Source: Streptacidiphilus sp. P02-A3a (GTDB taxonomy: Bacteria > Actinomycetota > Actinomycetes > Streptomycetales > Streptomycetaceae). From it: DNA of 64,000 nucleotides. Positions 1 through 9,624 of this stretch are shown piece by piece (position 1 is the first letter of the stretch; every line of letters starts with the position of its first letter). The stretch lies in NCBI RefSeq assembly GCF_014084105.1, contig NZ_CP048289.1, positions 8,193,922 through 8,257,921 of the forward strand, read 5' to 3'. The translations under genes and the position numbers were made by a program. The notes under the pieces are model-generated. The model did not search any database, was not told the origin of the DNA, and saw only the letters and a program-made list of their open reading frames with translations.

Positions 1-90
1 ACTGCCGGTCCCGGCGGGGGCGGCCGGGTCGGGGTTCTCCCGGCCGAAGGGCTCCTGGTCAGGGCTGTTCTGCTGCTGAGGGTCGCTCAT
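1..90 (-). CDS. partial CDS, N-terminus only, unknown function
   Basis: An open reading frame starts at an ATG whose first base is 90 and runs leftward without a stop through the window edge, giving 30 codons (MSDPQQQNSPDQEPFGREN...). The visible part is hydrophilic, rich in Pro, Gln, Asp and Glu, and looks like the disordered N-terminal tail common on actinobacterial membrane or PH-domain proteins. A weak GGGAAG lies just upstream. It is divergent from deoC. The function cannot be called from this fragment. Confidence 0.6.
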   Translation of the reverse strand, partial: MSDPQQQNSPDQEPFGRENPDPAAPAGTGS

Positions 91-222
91 GCTTCCCGAT
101 TCTGCACCAACCGAACCGGATGATCCTCCTCGCCCAGGTTTCGGTATCGCATCGGCCACCCCACGGGAATTCACGCGTCCGGGGCGCAGACGCCATGCTA
201 CGCGTGTAGATATGCTCAGCTG

Positions 223-1242
223 GTGAGCATGCCCTCCACTCCCCCAGCCGCGCCCCCGCCCCCCGCCACGGCGACCGCCGCCGGGCCCGGCCCCGCCCGT
301 CTGGCCGGGGTCGCCGCCTCGGACGCCGCCCTGCGCCGCTTCCTGCACGGGCTCCCCGGCGTGGACGCCGTCGGCCTCCACGCCCGCGCCGCCGCCCTCG
401 GCACCCGGTCGATCAAGGCCTCCGCCAAGGCGTACGCCATCGACCTCGCCATCTCGATGATCGACCTGACCACGTTGGAGGGCGCCGACACGCCCGGCAA
501 GGTCCGCTCGCTGTGCGCCAAGGCCAGGCGCCCGGACCCGGGCGACCCCTCCGTCCCCAGCACCGCCGCCGTCTGCGTCTATCCGGACCTCGCGGCCACC
601 GCCCGGGCGGCGCTGACCGGCAGCGGGGTCAGGGTCGCCGCCGTCGCCACCGCCTTCCCCTCCGGCCGGGCCGGGCTGGCGGTGAAGCTCGCGGACACCG
701 CCGAGGCGGTGGCGGCGGGCGCGGACGAGGTGGACATGGTGATCGACCGGGGCGCCTTCCTGTCCGGCCGCTACCTGGAGGTGTTCGAGACGATCCAGGC
801 GGTCCGGGCCGCCTGCGTCCGGCCCGACGGCAGCGCCGCGCACCTCAAGGTGATCTTCGAGACCGGCGAGCTGGGCGGCTACGACAACGTCCGCCGGGCC
901 GGCTGGCTGGCCATGGCCGCCGGAGCCGACTTCATCAAGACCTCCACCGGCAAGGTCGCCGTCAACGCGACACCCCCGGTGACCCTGGTGCTGCTGGAGG
1001 CCGTCCGCGACTTCCGGGCCGCGACCGGGGTGCAGATCGGGGTGAAGCCCGCCGGGGGCATCCGCACCAGCAAGGACGCGCTGAAGTACCTGGTGCTGGT
1101 GAACGAGACCCTCGGCGACGACTGGCTCTCCCCGGACTGGTTCCGGTTCGGGGCCTCCAGCCTGCTGAACGACCTGCTGATGCAGCGCCAGAAACTGACC
1201 ACCGGCCGGTACTCCGGCCCCGACTACGTGACGGTGGACTGA
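223..1242 (+). CDS. deoC: deoxyribose-phosphate aldolase
   Basis: DeoC cleaves 2-deoxyribose-5-phosphate to glyceraldehyde-3-phosphate and acetaldehyde, the last step of deoxynucleoside catabolism, in the cytoplasm. The 339-residue product has the class I aldolase TIM barrel. The Schiff-base lysine lies in FIKTSTGK (about K239) and the second active-site lysine in GVKPAGGIRT (about K275). The early motif SMIDLTTLEG matches the family N-terminus. The GTG start gives roughly 60 extra N-terminal residues compared with E. coli DeoC; these are Ala/Pro-rich and a later start is possible. Only 3 bp separate its stop from the aldehyde dehydrogenase start, so the two are surely co-transcribed. The acetaldehyde product fits the neighbouring dehydrogenases. 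deoA and cdd of the same salvage route are 11 kb downstream. Confidence 0.95.
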   Translation: MSMPSTPPAAPPPPATATAAGPGPARLAGVAASDAALRRFLHGLPGVDAVGLHARAAALGTRSIKASAKAYAIDLAISMIDLTTLEGADTPGKVRSLCAKARRPDPGDPSVPSTAAVCVYPDLAATARAALTGSGVRVAAVATAFPSGRAGLAVKLADTAEAVAAGADEVDMVIDRGAFLSGRYLEVFETIQAVRAACVRPDGSAAHLKVIFETGELGGYDNVRRAGWLAMAAGADFIKTSTGKVAVNATPPVTLVLLEAVRDFRAATGVQIGVKPAGGIRTSKDALKYLVLVNETLGDDWLSPDWFRFGASSLLNDLLMQRQKLTTGRYSGPDYVTVD

Positions 1243-1245
1243 GCC

Positions 1246-2782
<1,537 letters not shown>

Positions 2783-2790
<8 letters not shown>

Positions 2791-3688
2791 TCCACTGCTC
2801 CGACTGCCCGTCTTCAAGACCTACAAGCTGTTCGTCGGCGGGGCCTTCCCCCGCTCCGAGAGCGGACTGGTGTACGAGGTGACCGACCGCAGGTCCGGCG
2901 ACTGGCTCGCCAACGCGCCCCGGGGCACCCGCAAGGACACCCGGGACGCGGTCGCCGCCGCCCGCCGGGCGGTCCCCGGCTGGTCCGGCGCCACCGCCTA
3001 CAACCGGGGGCAGGTGCTCTACCGGGCGGCGGAGATGCTCCAGGGCCGCCGCGCCCAGTTCGCCGAGGAGGTCGCCGCCGCCGAGGGCACCGGCCTGAAG
3101 AAGGCCGCCGCACTGGTCGACGCCGCCGTCGACCGGTGGGTCTGGTACGCCGGCTGGACCGACAAGGTGGCCCAGATCGCCGGTTCGGCCAATCCGGTCG
3201 CCGGCCCGTACTTCAACCTGTCCACCCCGGAACCCACCGGCGTGGTCGGGGTGCTGGCGCCGAGCTCCGGCACCGGCTTCTCCCTCCTCGGACTGGTGTC
3301 CGTACTGGCGCCGGTGATCGCCACCGGGAACACCGCCGTGGTCGCCCTCGCCCCCGGGGCGCCGCTGCCCGGACTGTCGCTCGGGGAGGTGCTGGCCGCC
3401 TCCGACCTGCCCGGCGGCGTGGCCAACCTGCTCTCCGGACGGACCGAGGACATCGCGCCGACCCTCGCCTCCCACGCCGATGTCAACGCCGTGGACCTGA
3501 CCGGAGCAAATCCGGGCGAAGGCACCGGCTCGGCGCGGGCGCTGGAGGTGCTCGCAGCGGATACCCTTAAACGTGTACGGCGACCCGCTCCCGCCCCCGA
3601 CGGCGAGGACTGGAACGCCGCTCCGGGCACCGACCGACTGCTGGCCTTCCTTGAGACCAAGACGGTGTGGCACCCGATGGGAATCTGA
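2783..3688 (+). CDS. truncated aldehyde dehydrogenase-like protein without catalytic Cys
   Basis: The 301-residue product aligns by eye with the N-terminal NAD-binding part of aldehyde dehydrogenases (KLFVGGAF, WSGATAYNRGQVLYRAAE, GVVGVLAPSSG). It stops where the catalytic domain should begin: there is no G-Q-x-C nucleophile motif, and the usual E-L-G-G-K is absent. The family norm is about 480 residues. The reading frame is clean and ends in a distinctive tail (TKTVWHPMGI), so this does not look like a recent frameshift. Its start codon lies inside the end of the full-length enzyme gene (8-bp overlap), indicating translational coupling. It may be a structural partner or a stabilised pseudoenzyme; this is inference. 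Confidence 0.85.
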
Positions 3689-3759
3689 GGCCCCGGCCCC
3701 GGAGACCCCCGCAAGCCGGGCGGCCCCACCCACCCCCCCTGGGTCCGGTCGTCCGTTGA

Positions 3760-3799
3760 GAACGGGCACGCGCTCCTCCCCCCGAGTGCGTGCCCGTTC
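3760..3799. terminator. hairpin terminator, first of a tandem pair
   Basis: A perfect 12-bp inverted repeat (GAACGGGCACGC at 3760-3771, complement at 3788-3799) closes a C-rich loop. It lies between the convergent aldehyde dehydrogenase-like gene and sigQ. There is no T tract, as is usual for Streptomyces terminators. Confidence 0.75.
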
Positions 3800-3818
3800 G
3801 CGTGCGCGGGCAAGCGGC

Positions 3819-3858
3819 AACGGGCGCGGCTTCCCTCCCCCGAGGTGCCGCGCCCGTT
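3819..3858. terminator. hairpin terminator, second of a tandem pair
   Basis: A second perfect 12-bp inverted repeat (AACGGGCGCGGC at 3819-3830, complement at 3847-3858) follows the first after 19 bp. The stem and loop resemble the first hairpin, suggesting duplication. The remainder of 3689-4015 holds no gene that I can support. Confidence 0.75.
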
Positions 3859-4015
3859 CCGTGTGCCGCGGGATCCGGTCCCCCCGGACCGGTCCCCGTC
3901 CCGCGGCGTCCCCCGTCTCCCCGGATGCCCCGGGTGTACGACCCCGTGATCCCCCCGGACCACGCGGACCCCGTCGTCCGGTGTTCAGCGGCTCCCACGG
4001 CCGCCGGTCACCGGC

Positions 4016-4825
4016 TCAGGCCACCAGCTCGCCGAAAGCCATACCCAGGTCGCCGTCCTGCGACGCCAGGGTCTCGTCCTCGCGCAGCCGCCGCAGCGCG
4101 CGCCAGATGCTGCTCTTGACCGTCCCGACGCTGATGTTCAGCACATCCGCGATCTCCGGGTCGGTCCGGCCCTCGTAGTAGCGGAGCACCAGCATGGTGC
4201 GCTGGTTCTCCGGCAGCTTCGCGAGCGCCTGCCACAGGACGGCGCGCAGCTCGGTGCCGCCCATCGCGTCGGTGTCACCGACGGTCTCCGGCATCTCCTC
4301 GGTCGGGTACTCGTTGACCTTGCGGCGGCGCCACGCGGAGATGTGCAGGTTGGTCATGGTGCGGCGCATGTAGCCGCCGACCGCCGCCTTGTCGGTGATC
4401 CGGTCCCACGCCCGGTAGGTGCTGAAGAGCGCGCTCTGCAGCAGGTCCTCGGCGGCGTGCCGGTCACCGGTCAGGTGGTACGCGGTGGCGTACAGCGCGG
4501 CGCGGCGCTCCCGGACGTAGGCCGAGAACTCCTCGTCGTTGTCGGTGCTGTGGTCGGTACGGGCGTCGGTGACGGCGGGAACCGCCGACACCGCGCCCGC
4601 CCGTGCTCCCCCGGTGCTGCTCCCGGCCCCCTCCGGGACCCCCGTCCCGGCCGGAAGCTCGCGGACCGCGGTTCCGAGAACCACGCCCCGCAGTGACAGC
4701 GTCATCGTGTTCAGGGTGCCGGTGGTGCTGTGCGCGCCGTGCGCTCCGTGCCGATGCAGCGGCGCACGTCCAGGGCGCGCGGTGCGAAGTGCCGTGACGC
4801 TCCGGCCCTCGGTGACTGCGGTCAT
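4016..4825 (-). CDS. sigQ: ECF sigma factor SigQ (SigE family)
   Basis: This is an ECF-type RNA polymerase sigma factor of 269 residues. Region 2 is seen around EFSAYVRERRAALYATAYHL and region 4 around LPENQRTMLVLRYYEGR followed by the helix-turn-helix TDPEIADVLNISVGTVKSSI. The ATG at 4825 was chosen because GGGAG lies about 8 nt upstream; an upstream in-frame start would add 25 residues with no such site. The first 100 residues or so are low complexity, so an internal start is possible. The gene is divergent from afsQ1/afsQ2, the arrangement of SigQ in Streptomyces coelicolor, where the AfsQ system activates sigQ and SigQ counteracts AfsQ-controlled antibiotic production. The assignment rests on synteny plus motif. 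Confidence 0.88.
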   Translation of the reverse strand: MTAVTEGRSVTALRTARPGRAPLHRHGAHGAHSTTGTLNTMTLSLRGVVLGTAVRELPAGTGVPEGAGSSTGGARAGAVSAVPAVTDARTDHSTDNDEEFSAYVRERRAALYATAYHLTGDRHAAEDLLQSALFSTYRAWDRITDKAAVGGYMRRTMTNLHISAWRRRKVNEYPTEEMPETVGDTDAMGGTELRAVLWQALAKLPENQRTMLVLRYYEGRTDPEIADVLNISVGTVKSSIWRALRRLREDETLASQDGDLGMAFGELVA

Positions 4826-4924
4826 GTTGCGCTCCCTGGTGTTTGGTGCGGGTTTCCGCCGGGGTCCCCCGACTCCGACAACCAGTAGCCTGCCGTCCAC
4901 GCGTCATGGCCGTGTCCGCCGACT

Positions 4925-4940
4925 GTCACAGGCCTGTCAC
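4925..4940. promoter_or_regulatory. AfsQ1 binding box (GTCAC-N6-GTCAC)
   Basis: The direct repeat GTCAC-AGGCCT-GTCAC matches the AfsQ1 consensus GTnAC-n6-GTnAC described for S. coelicolor. It sits almost exactly midway between the sigQ start (4825) and the afsQ1 start (5040), so it could serve both divergent promoters. Confidence 0.8.
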
Positions 4941-5039
4941 AGAGGTCGTCTCGGGGCCAAACGGATTAACAGGCGAACAAGCGCGCGAAACAGCCATGGT
5001 GGTCGAGTCCGGGTGACCCGATGCGCCAGAATGGCGGGC

Positions 5040-5717
5040 GTGTCACATCTGCTGCTGATCGAGGACGACGACGCCATCCGGACGGGCCTGGAGCTCGCCC
5101 TGACCAGGCAGGGCCACCAGGTGTCGGCCGCTGCCTCCGGCGAGGACGGCCTGAAGCTGTTCAAGGAGAAGCGCCCCGACCTGATCGTGCTGGACGTCAT
5201 GCTGCCCGGCATCGACGGCTTCGAGGTCTGCCGCCGGATCCGCCGCACCGACCAGCTGCCGATCATCCTGCTGACCGCCCGCAGCGACGACATCGACGTG
5301 GTGGTCGGCCTGGAGTCGGGCGCGGACGACTACGTGGTCAAGCCGGTGCAGCCGCGGGTACTGGACGCCCGGATCCGCGCCGTGCTGCGCCGCGGCGAGC
5401 GCGAGAGCACCGACTCGCTCACCTACGGCGACGTGGTGATCGACCGCAGCGCGATGACGGTCACCAAGGCCGGACAGGACCTCCAGCTGACCCCGACCGA
5501 GCTGCGGCTGCTGCTGGAGCTGAGCAACCGGCCCGGCCAGGCGCTCTCCCGCCAGCAGCTGCTGCGGCTGGTCTGGGAGCACGACTACCTCGGCGACTCG
5601 CGCCTGGTGGACGCCTGCGTGCAGCGGCTACGGGCGAAGGTCGAGGACGTCCCCTCCGCCCCCACCCTGATCCGCACCGTGCGCGGAGTCGGCTACCGGC
5701 TGGACCCGCCGCAGTAG
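5040..5717 (+). CDS. afsQ1: OmpR-family response regulator AfsQ1
   Basis: This is the DNA-binding response regulator of the AfsQ1/Q2 system, which controls antibiotic production and nitrogen (glutamate)-linked metabolism in Streptomyces. The receiver domain occupies about residues 3-115, with the acidic cluster EDDDA near residue 8, phospho-acceptor D52 in IVLDVMLPG, and the conserved lysine in VVKPVQ. The C-terminal winged helix (about 130-225) ends in LIRTVRGVGYRL. The GTG at 5040 gives 225 residues, the usual AfsQ1 length; an ATG three codons upstream (5031) is a plausible alternative. Neither has a strong ribosome binding site. The sequence is very close to the S. coelicolor protein as I recall it. 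Confidence 0.93.
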   Translation: MSHLLLIEDDDAIRTGLELALTRQGHQVSAAASGEDGLKLFKEKRPDLIVLDVMLPGIDGFEVCRRIRRTDQLPIILLTARSDDIDVVVGLESGADDYVVKPVQPRVLDARIRAVLRRGERESTDSLTYGDVVIDRSAMTVTKAGQDLQLTPTELRLLLELSNRPGQALSRQQLLRLVWEHDYLGDSRLVDACVQRLRAKVEDVPSAPTLIRTVRGVGYRLDPPQ

Positions 5718-5814
5718 TCCCGAACCCGACGAGACCACGCGACCGCCCGGACGGCGACCACCCGGACGTGAACCACCGAACCACCCGGAAATCCGCGAGA
5801 ACAGCGAAGGCGAC

Positions 5815-7377
5815 GTGACGGACAGCTCTGAAGCCCCCAGGCGCGCGCCCGGGACGGGACTGCTGCGCCGGGTCCGGACCACCTCGCTGCGGATACGGCT
5901 GATCGTGGTGTTCGCCCTGGTCGCGCTCGCCGCCGCGGTGTCGGTGTCCGGCATCTCGTACTGGCTGAACCGGGACGCGGTGCTGAAGCGCACCCAGGAC
6001 GCCGCGCTCAGCGACTTCCGCAGCGCCCTCGACCGGACCATCACCGATCTGCCGCTGCAACCGGACTGCGACGAGCTGCACCAGGCCGCGACGCTGATGG
6101 CGGACACCGGCCTGCAGTACGACGTACTGCTGGAGCAGGGCGGATGCAGCACCGGATCGGCGCGCGGCATCAGCGCGTCGATGGTGCCCCCGACGCTGGC
6201 GGCCGCGGTCACCAAGCCCTGCTCCTCCTGCGCCGGCCCCCCCGACCAGTACCACCTGTTCTGGCAGCGGATCACCCTGGACGGCACGCCCTACCTGGTC
6301 GGCGGCACCGAGGTGCAGCCCGGCGGCCCGACCGCGTACATGTTCAAGTCGCTCGCCGACGAGCGCAGCGACCTGGACTCGCTGGCCTGGTCGCTGAGCA
6401 TCGCGACGGCGCTGGCACTGATCGGCTCGGCACTGCTGGCGCAGCTCGCCGCGGCGACCGTGCTGCGGCCGGTGGCCCGGCTCGGCGAGGCCGCGCGGCA
6501 GCTGGGCGCCGGACGGCTGGACACCCGGCTGGAGATCAGCGGCGCGGCCGAGCTGGCCGACCTGTCGCAGACCTTCAACCAGACCGCGGAGGCGCTCCAG
6601 GCCCAGGTCGAGGAGCTGAGCGCGCGCGAGCACGCCAGCCGCCGCTTCGTCGCCGACATGTCGCACGAACTGCGGACCCCGCTGACCGCGATGACCGCCG
6701 TCACCGACATCCTGGAGGACGAGGCCGACACCCTGGACCCGATGATCGCCCCGGCGGTCCGGCTGGTGGTGAACGAGACCCGCAGGCTCACCGACCTGGT
6801 GGAGAACCTGATGGAGGTCACCCGCTTCGACGCCGGGACCGCCAAGGTGGTGCTGGACGACGTCGACGTCTCCGACCTGATCACCTCCTGCATCGACACC
6901 CGGGCCTGGCTGGACGCCGTCGAACTGGACGCGCCGCGCGGCATCGTCGCCCGGGTCGACCCGCGCCGGGTCGACGTGGTGCTGGCGAACCTCATCGGCA
7001 ACGCCCTCAAGCACGGCGGCTCCCCGGTCCGGGTACAGGTCCGGGTGGAGGGCGCGGAGCTGGTGGTCCGGGTCTCCGACGGCGGCCCGGGCATCCCCGA
7101 GGACGTGCTGCCGCACGTCTTCGACCGCTTCTTCAAGGCGGACGCGGCCCGCCGCCGCTCCGAGGGCAGCGGCCTGGGCCTGTCCATCGCCTCCGAGAAC
7201 GCGCGCATCCACGGCGGCACCATCACCGCCGCGAACTCCCCCGAGGGCGGGGCCTGCTTCACCCTCCGGCTGCCGATGACCTCGGCCGTCGAACCAGGGC
7301 ACCCGTTGGCGGCGGACGGCGGCCCGAGGCCGACCGGCCCGGCGGGCACCGACCGTCCGAAGGGCACGTCAGCATGA
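5815..7377 (+). CDS. afsQ2: sensor histidine kinase AfsQ2
   Basis: This is the membrane-bound partner kinase of AfsQ1, 520 residues. A first transmembrane helix lies at about residues 27-48 (LIVVFALVALAAAVSVSG), followed by an extracytoplasmic domain containing several Cys (DCDEL, GGCS, CSSC). A second helix lies near 190-212, then HAMP. The HisKA box is FVADMSHELRTPL with phospho-acceptor H284. The HATPase has the N box NLIGNALKHGG, G1 DGGPGIPE and G2 GSGLGLSIA. The GTG start has GAAGG just upstream. The stop overlaps the next start as ATGA, so the lipoprotein downstream is translationally coupled. The four or more periplasmic cysteines may form disulfides relevant to sensing. Confidence 0.93.
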   Translation: MTDSSEAPRRAPGTGLLRRVRTTSLRIRLIVVFALVALAAAVSVSGISYWLNRDAVLKRTQDAALSDFRSALDRTITDLPLQPDCDELHQAATLMADTGLQYDVLLEQGGCSTGSARGISASMVPPTLAAAVTKPCSSCAGPPDQYHLFWQRITLDGTPYLVGGTEVQPGGPTAYMFKSLADERSDLDSLAWSLSIATALALIGSALLAQLAAATVLRPVARLGEAARQLGAGRLDTRLEISGAAELADLSQTFNQTAEALQAQVEELSAREHASRRFVADMSHELRTPLTAMTAVTDILEDEADTLDPMIAPAVRLVVNETRRLTDLVENLMEVTRFDAGTAKVVLDDVDVSDLITSCIDTRAWLDAVELDAPRGIVARVDPRRVDVVLANLIGNALKHGGSPVRVQVRVEGAELVVRVSDGGPGIPEDVLPHVFDRFFKADAARRRSEGSGLGLSIASENARIHGGTITAANSPEGGACFTLRLPMTSAVEPGHPLAADGGPRPTGPAGTDRPKGTSA

Positions 7378-7826
7378 CCCAGCACCCCCGCGCCTCACAG
7401 CACCGCACCTCACAGCACCGCGCCGTCCCGGGCCGCGCCGTCCCGGACCGGCCCGCCCGGGGCCGTCGCGGCGGCGGTCCGAAGGCCAGGCTGGCCGCCG
7501 CGACGGCCGTGGTCGCCGCCGTCGCCGCGCTGCTCAGCGGCTGCGGCATCCGTGACACCGCGCTGCCGGTGGACGCGGGCCAGGGCGCGTCCCGCACCGC
7601 CTGCCCGCCCGCGCCCGGCGTGAGCCTGTCGCAGCTGGACCGCGACGTGTACGCCACCGCCGCCACCGACTGGGCGGGCGGCTCCACCCCGGCGCACACC
7701 ACCGCCACCGCCAAGGCCGCGACCGCCGCGCCGACGCCCAGCGGCACCCTGTCCTGTCTGCAACCCGGCAACGCCCCGGCCACGGTGACCCCGACCACCA
7801 CGCCGTCCAGCGCGCCGTCGCCCTGA
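7374..7826 (+). CDS. lipoprotein coupled to afsQ2
   Basis: The 150-residue product has an unusually long basic N-region (about 38 residues, His/Arg/Pro-rich), a hydrophobic stretch AAATAVVAAVAALL, and the lipobox LLSGC with the lipidated cysteine at residue 57. The mature part is Ala/Thr/Pro-rich and has four further cysteines. The ATGA overlap with afsQ2 implies a stoichiometric partner. A lipoprotein gene sits in this position in S. coelicolor too, so a role as an accessory to AfsQ2 signalling is likely but inferred. Confidence 0.8.
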   Translation: MTQHPRASQHRTSQHRAVPGRAVPDRPARGRRGGGPKARLAAATAVVAAVAALLSGCGIRDTALPVDAGQGASRTACPPAPGVSLSQLDRDVYATAATDWAGGSTPAHTTATAKAATAAPTPSGTLSCLQPGNAPATVTPTTTPSSAPSP

Positions 7827-7916
7827 GCCCGGCCCCGGTCCCACCCGGGCCCGGAGCAGGGAACCGAAACGACGACCCCGCGCGTCCTCCCCGACGTGCA
7901 TCGAGGAAGCACCGGC

Positions 7917-8510
7917 GTGGGAACGGTTGTCGGCCAGCGGTCCGCTGTCGCGTTCCCGGCCATCGGCGTCGACCCGGACGAGGGGCACCAGGTGCACCAG
8001 GGCGCCCGGCGGCTGGCGCTGCTGCTGATGGCGCTGCAACTGGCGGCGGTGGTCTGGCTGGCGTTCCGGCCGATCTCGGCCGCCTGGATGACCGACACCA
8101 ACCTGACGCCCTTCGCCACGGTGCGCTCCGAACTGTCCGTCGGCACCGCCCACGCCTACCTGGAGCTGGCCCGCGGACTGCTGCTGCCGGCCCCGCTCGG
8201 GCTGCTGCTGCCGTTGGCCGGCGGACGCCTGGACGCACCGGCGCTGCCCTCGTTCCTGCGCACGGTCTTCGCGAGCCTGCTGCTCGCCACCGGCATCGAG
8301 CTCTTCCAGTCCACGCTGACCAGCCACCTGCTGGACGTGGACGACGTGCTGCTGGCCGGTATCGGCGTGGCGCTGACGCACCTGCTGCTGGTTCCGGCCT
8401 CCCGGGCGGCGCTGCGGCGGCGCGGCCGGAACCGCGCGACCGTGGCCGTCCGCGCCACGGGCTTCGGCATCGCCCCGGCGGTACCGGCCGCCGCCCCGTC
8501 CCCGCGCTGA
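7917..8510 (+). CDS. VanZ-like membrane protein
   Basis: The 197-residue integral membrane protein has four or five predicted helices. VanZ-type features include the N-terminal helix LALLLMALQLAAVVWLAFRP, the following TPFATV motif, and the helix ending in GIELFQ followed by SHLLDVDDVLLAGIG. VanZ confers low-level teicoplanin resistance in the enterococcal vanA cluster; functions of the many homologues are unknown. The GTG at 7917 was chosen because GAGGAAG lies about 8 nt upstream; a GTG at 7896 would add seven residues with no such site. It follows the afsQ operon on the same strand. Confidence 0.82.
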   Translation: MGTVVGQRSAVAFPAIGVDPDEGHQVHQGARRLALLLMALQLAAVVWLAFRPISAAWMTDTNLTPFATVRSELSVGTAHAYLELARGLLLPAPLGLLLPLAGGRLDAPALPSFLRTVFASLLLATGIELFQSTLTSHLLDVDDVLLAGIGVALTHLLLVPASRAALRRRGRNRATVAVRATGFGIAPAVPAAAPSPR

Positions 8511-8554
8511 GCCCGCCACCGCGCTGAACCCGCCACCGCGCTGAGCCCGCCACC
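8504..8554. repeat. three 17-bp tandem repeats
   Basis: The unit GCGCTGAGCCCGCCACC occurs three times head to tail (one base change in the middle copy). The first copy contains the stop codon of the VanZ-like gene. The rest of the 8511-8752 gap holds further degenerate CTGAGCC motifs but no gene. Confidence 0.9.
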
Positions 8555-8752
8555 GTCGCCCCGTCCCTGAGAACGACCCTGAGCCGAACCCTGAGCCGGC
8601 GTCATCACCAGGACAGGGATGTCCCCGGGCCCGGATCGTCGGCCGGGCTGACGTCCGCGGCCCGTCGCGGCGGGAAGCTGGAAGCACCACGAGGGAACGC
8701 CCACCGGCCGGCCCCGCGGCCCGCTTCCTCCCACCCAGCATCGGAGTCCGTG

Positions 8753-8941
8753 ATGACCGCGACCACCCTCGCCCGTCCCCGCCACAACCGGGTCATCGCC
8801 GGTGTCTGCGCCGGGATCGCCGCCCGTTTCGGCCTGCGCCCGCTCACCGTGCGGGTGCTGTTCCTGCTGTCCTGCCTGCTGCCGGGACCGCAGTTCCTGA
8901 TCTATCTGGCCCTGTGGCTGCTGTTGCCGCAGGAACCCTGA
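8753..8941 (+). CDS. PspC domain-containing small membrane protein
   Basis: This 62-residue protein is essentially one PspC domain: RHNRVIAGVCAGIAARFGLRP followed by a hydrophobic C-terminal helix, VLFLLSCLLPG and FLIYLALWLLLP. PspC proteins are linked to phage-shock or envelope-stress responses, and stand-alone copies are common in Streptomyces. GGAG lies about 6 nt before the GTG/ATG pair at 8750/8753; I take the ATG. It ends just before a strong hairpin. Confidence 0.85.
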   Translation: MTATTLARPRHNRVIAGVCAGIAARFGLRPLTVRVLFLLSCLLPGPQFLIYLALWLLLPQEP

Positions 8942-8966
8942 CCGCCGCCACGGCGCCGGTCACCCG

Positions 8967-9002
8967 GGCCGGTCCCGCCTCCGGGGGGAGGCGGGGCCGG
9001 CC
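8967..9002. terminator. bidirectional hairpin terminator
   Basis: Arms of 16 bp (8967-8982 and 8987-9002) with one G-T pair close a GGGG tetraloop between the convergent PspC gene and the small exported protein gene. Confidence 0.8.
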
Positions 9003-9035
9003 CGATGTGCGTCGTCCCGACCGGGTCGGGGCAGC

Positions 9036-9455
9036 TCAGCCGAGCGGCGAGTGCACCGGCAGGCCGCCGAGCGCACCGGTCGACAGCGCGGGCAGACCCG
9101 CGGTGCCGGGCAGGCCGCTGAGCCCGGGGACGCCGCCGAGGCCGCGGGTGGTGGGCTGCTCCGAGCGCACCGACGGCAGGTGCTGCGCGGGGTTCTGGAT
9201 CGCCGGGGCGGTCGTGTTGACCAGGGCCTGCGCCGCGCCGGTCACCGCGTGCACGCTGCCGCTCCGGTTGTTCAGCGCCTGGGTGCCGTCGGCCAGCGGC
9301 GCCTGGGCCAGGCCCTGGAGCGGGACGGTGCTGGTCGGCAGTCCGGCCAGCGGGCTGCCGGTCTGCTCGGCGGCCATGGCGGGAGTCATCGCGGCGGCGG
9401 CGAGCGCGACACCGAGCACGACGGTACCGGCGGCCTTGAGCGTTGCGTTCTTCAT
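9036..9455 (-). CDS. small exported protein, unknown function
   Basis: The 139-residue product has a clear Sec signal peptide (MKNATLKAAG then a hydrophobic core, cleavage probably after AMA, near residue 28). The mature part is low complexity: an Ala/Gln/Thr-rich half, then Gly/Leu/Pro-rich repeats (GLGGVPGLSGLPGTAGLP). No cysteines and no recognisable enzyme motif are present, so it looks like a small structural or surface protein. GAGG lies about 10 nt before the ATG. Confidence 0.8.
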   Translation of the reverse strand: MKNATLKAAGTVVLGVALAAAAMTPAMAAEQTGSPLAGLPTSTVPLQGLAQAPLADGTQALNNRSGSVHAVTGAAQALVNTTAPAIQNPAQHLPSVRSEQPTTRGLGGVPGLSGLPGTAGLPALSTGALGGLPVHSPLG

Positions 9456-9624
9456 GGGGCGGAATCCTCACGTCGGAGTGGGGCAGCGGTCAGCGGAGCG
9501 TCACACGACTACTCCGTGTGCCCAACTAGCTGCCCAACGTATCCATCCGGCCCGGGGTCGCCCAAATCGCCGTCCCCTGTTCGGATGACCCGACCGCCCG
9601 GCCCGCTCACCTGTCCCCACCGCC

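Noticed and set aside
5461-7302. Minus-strand 613-codon frame across afsQ1/afsQ2
   Set aside because: It is antisense to two well-conserved genes, with His/Arg/Gly/Val-rich shadow composition and no domain.
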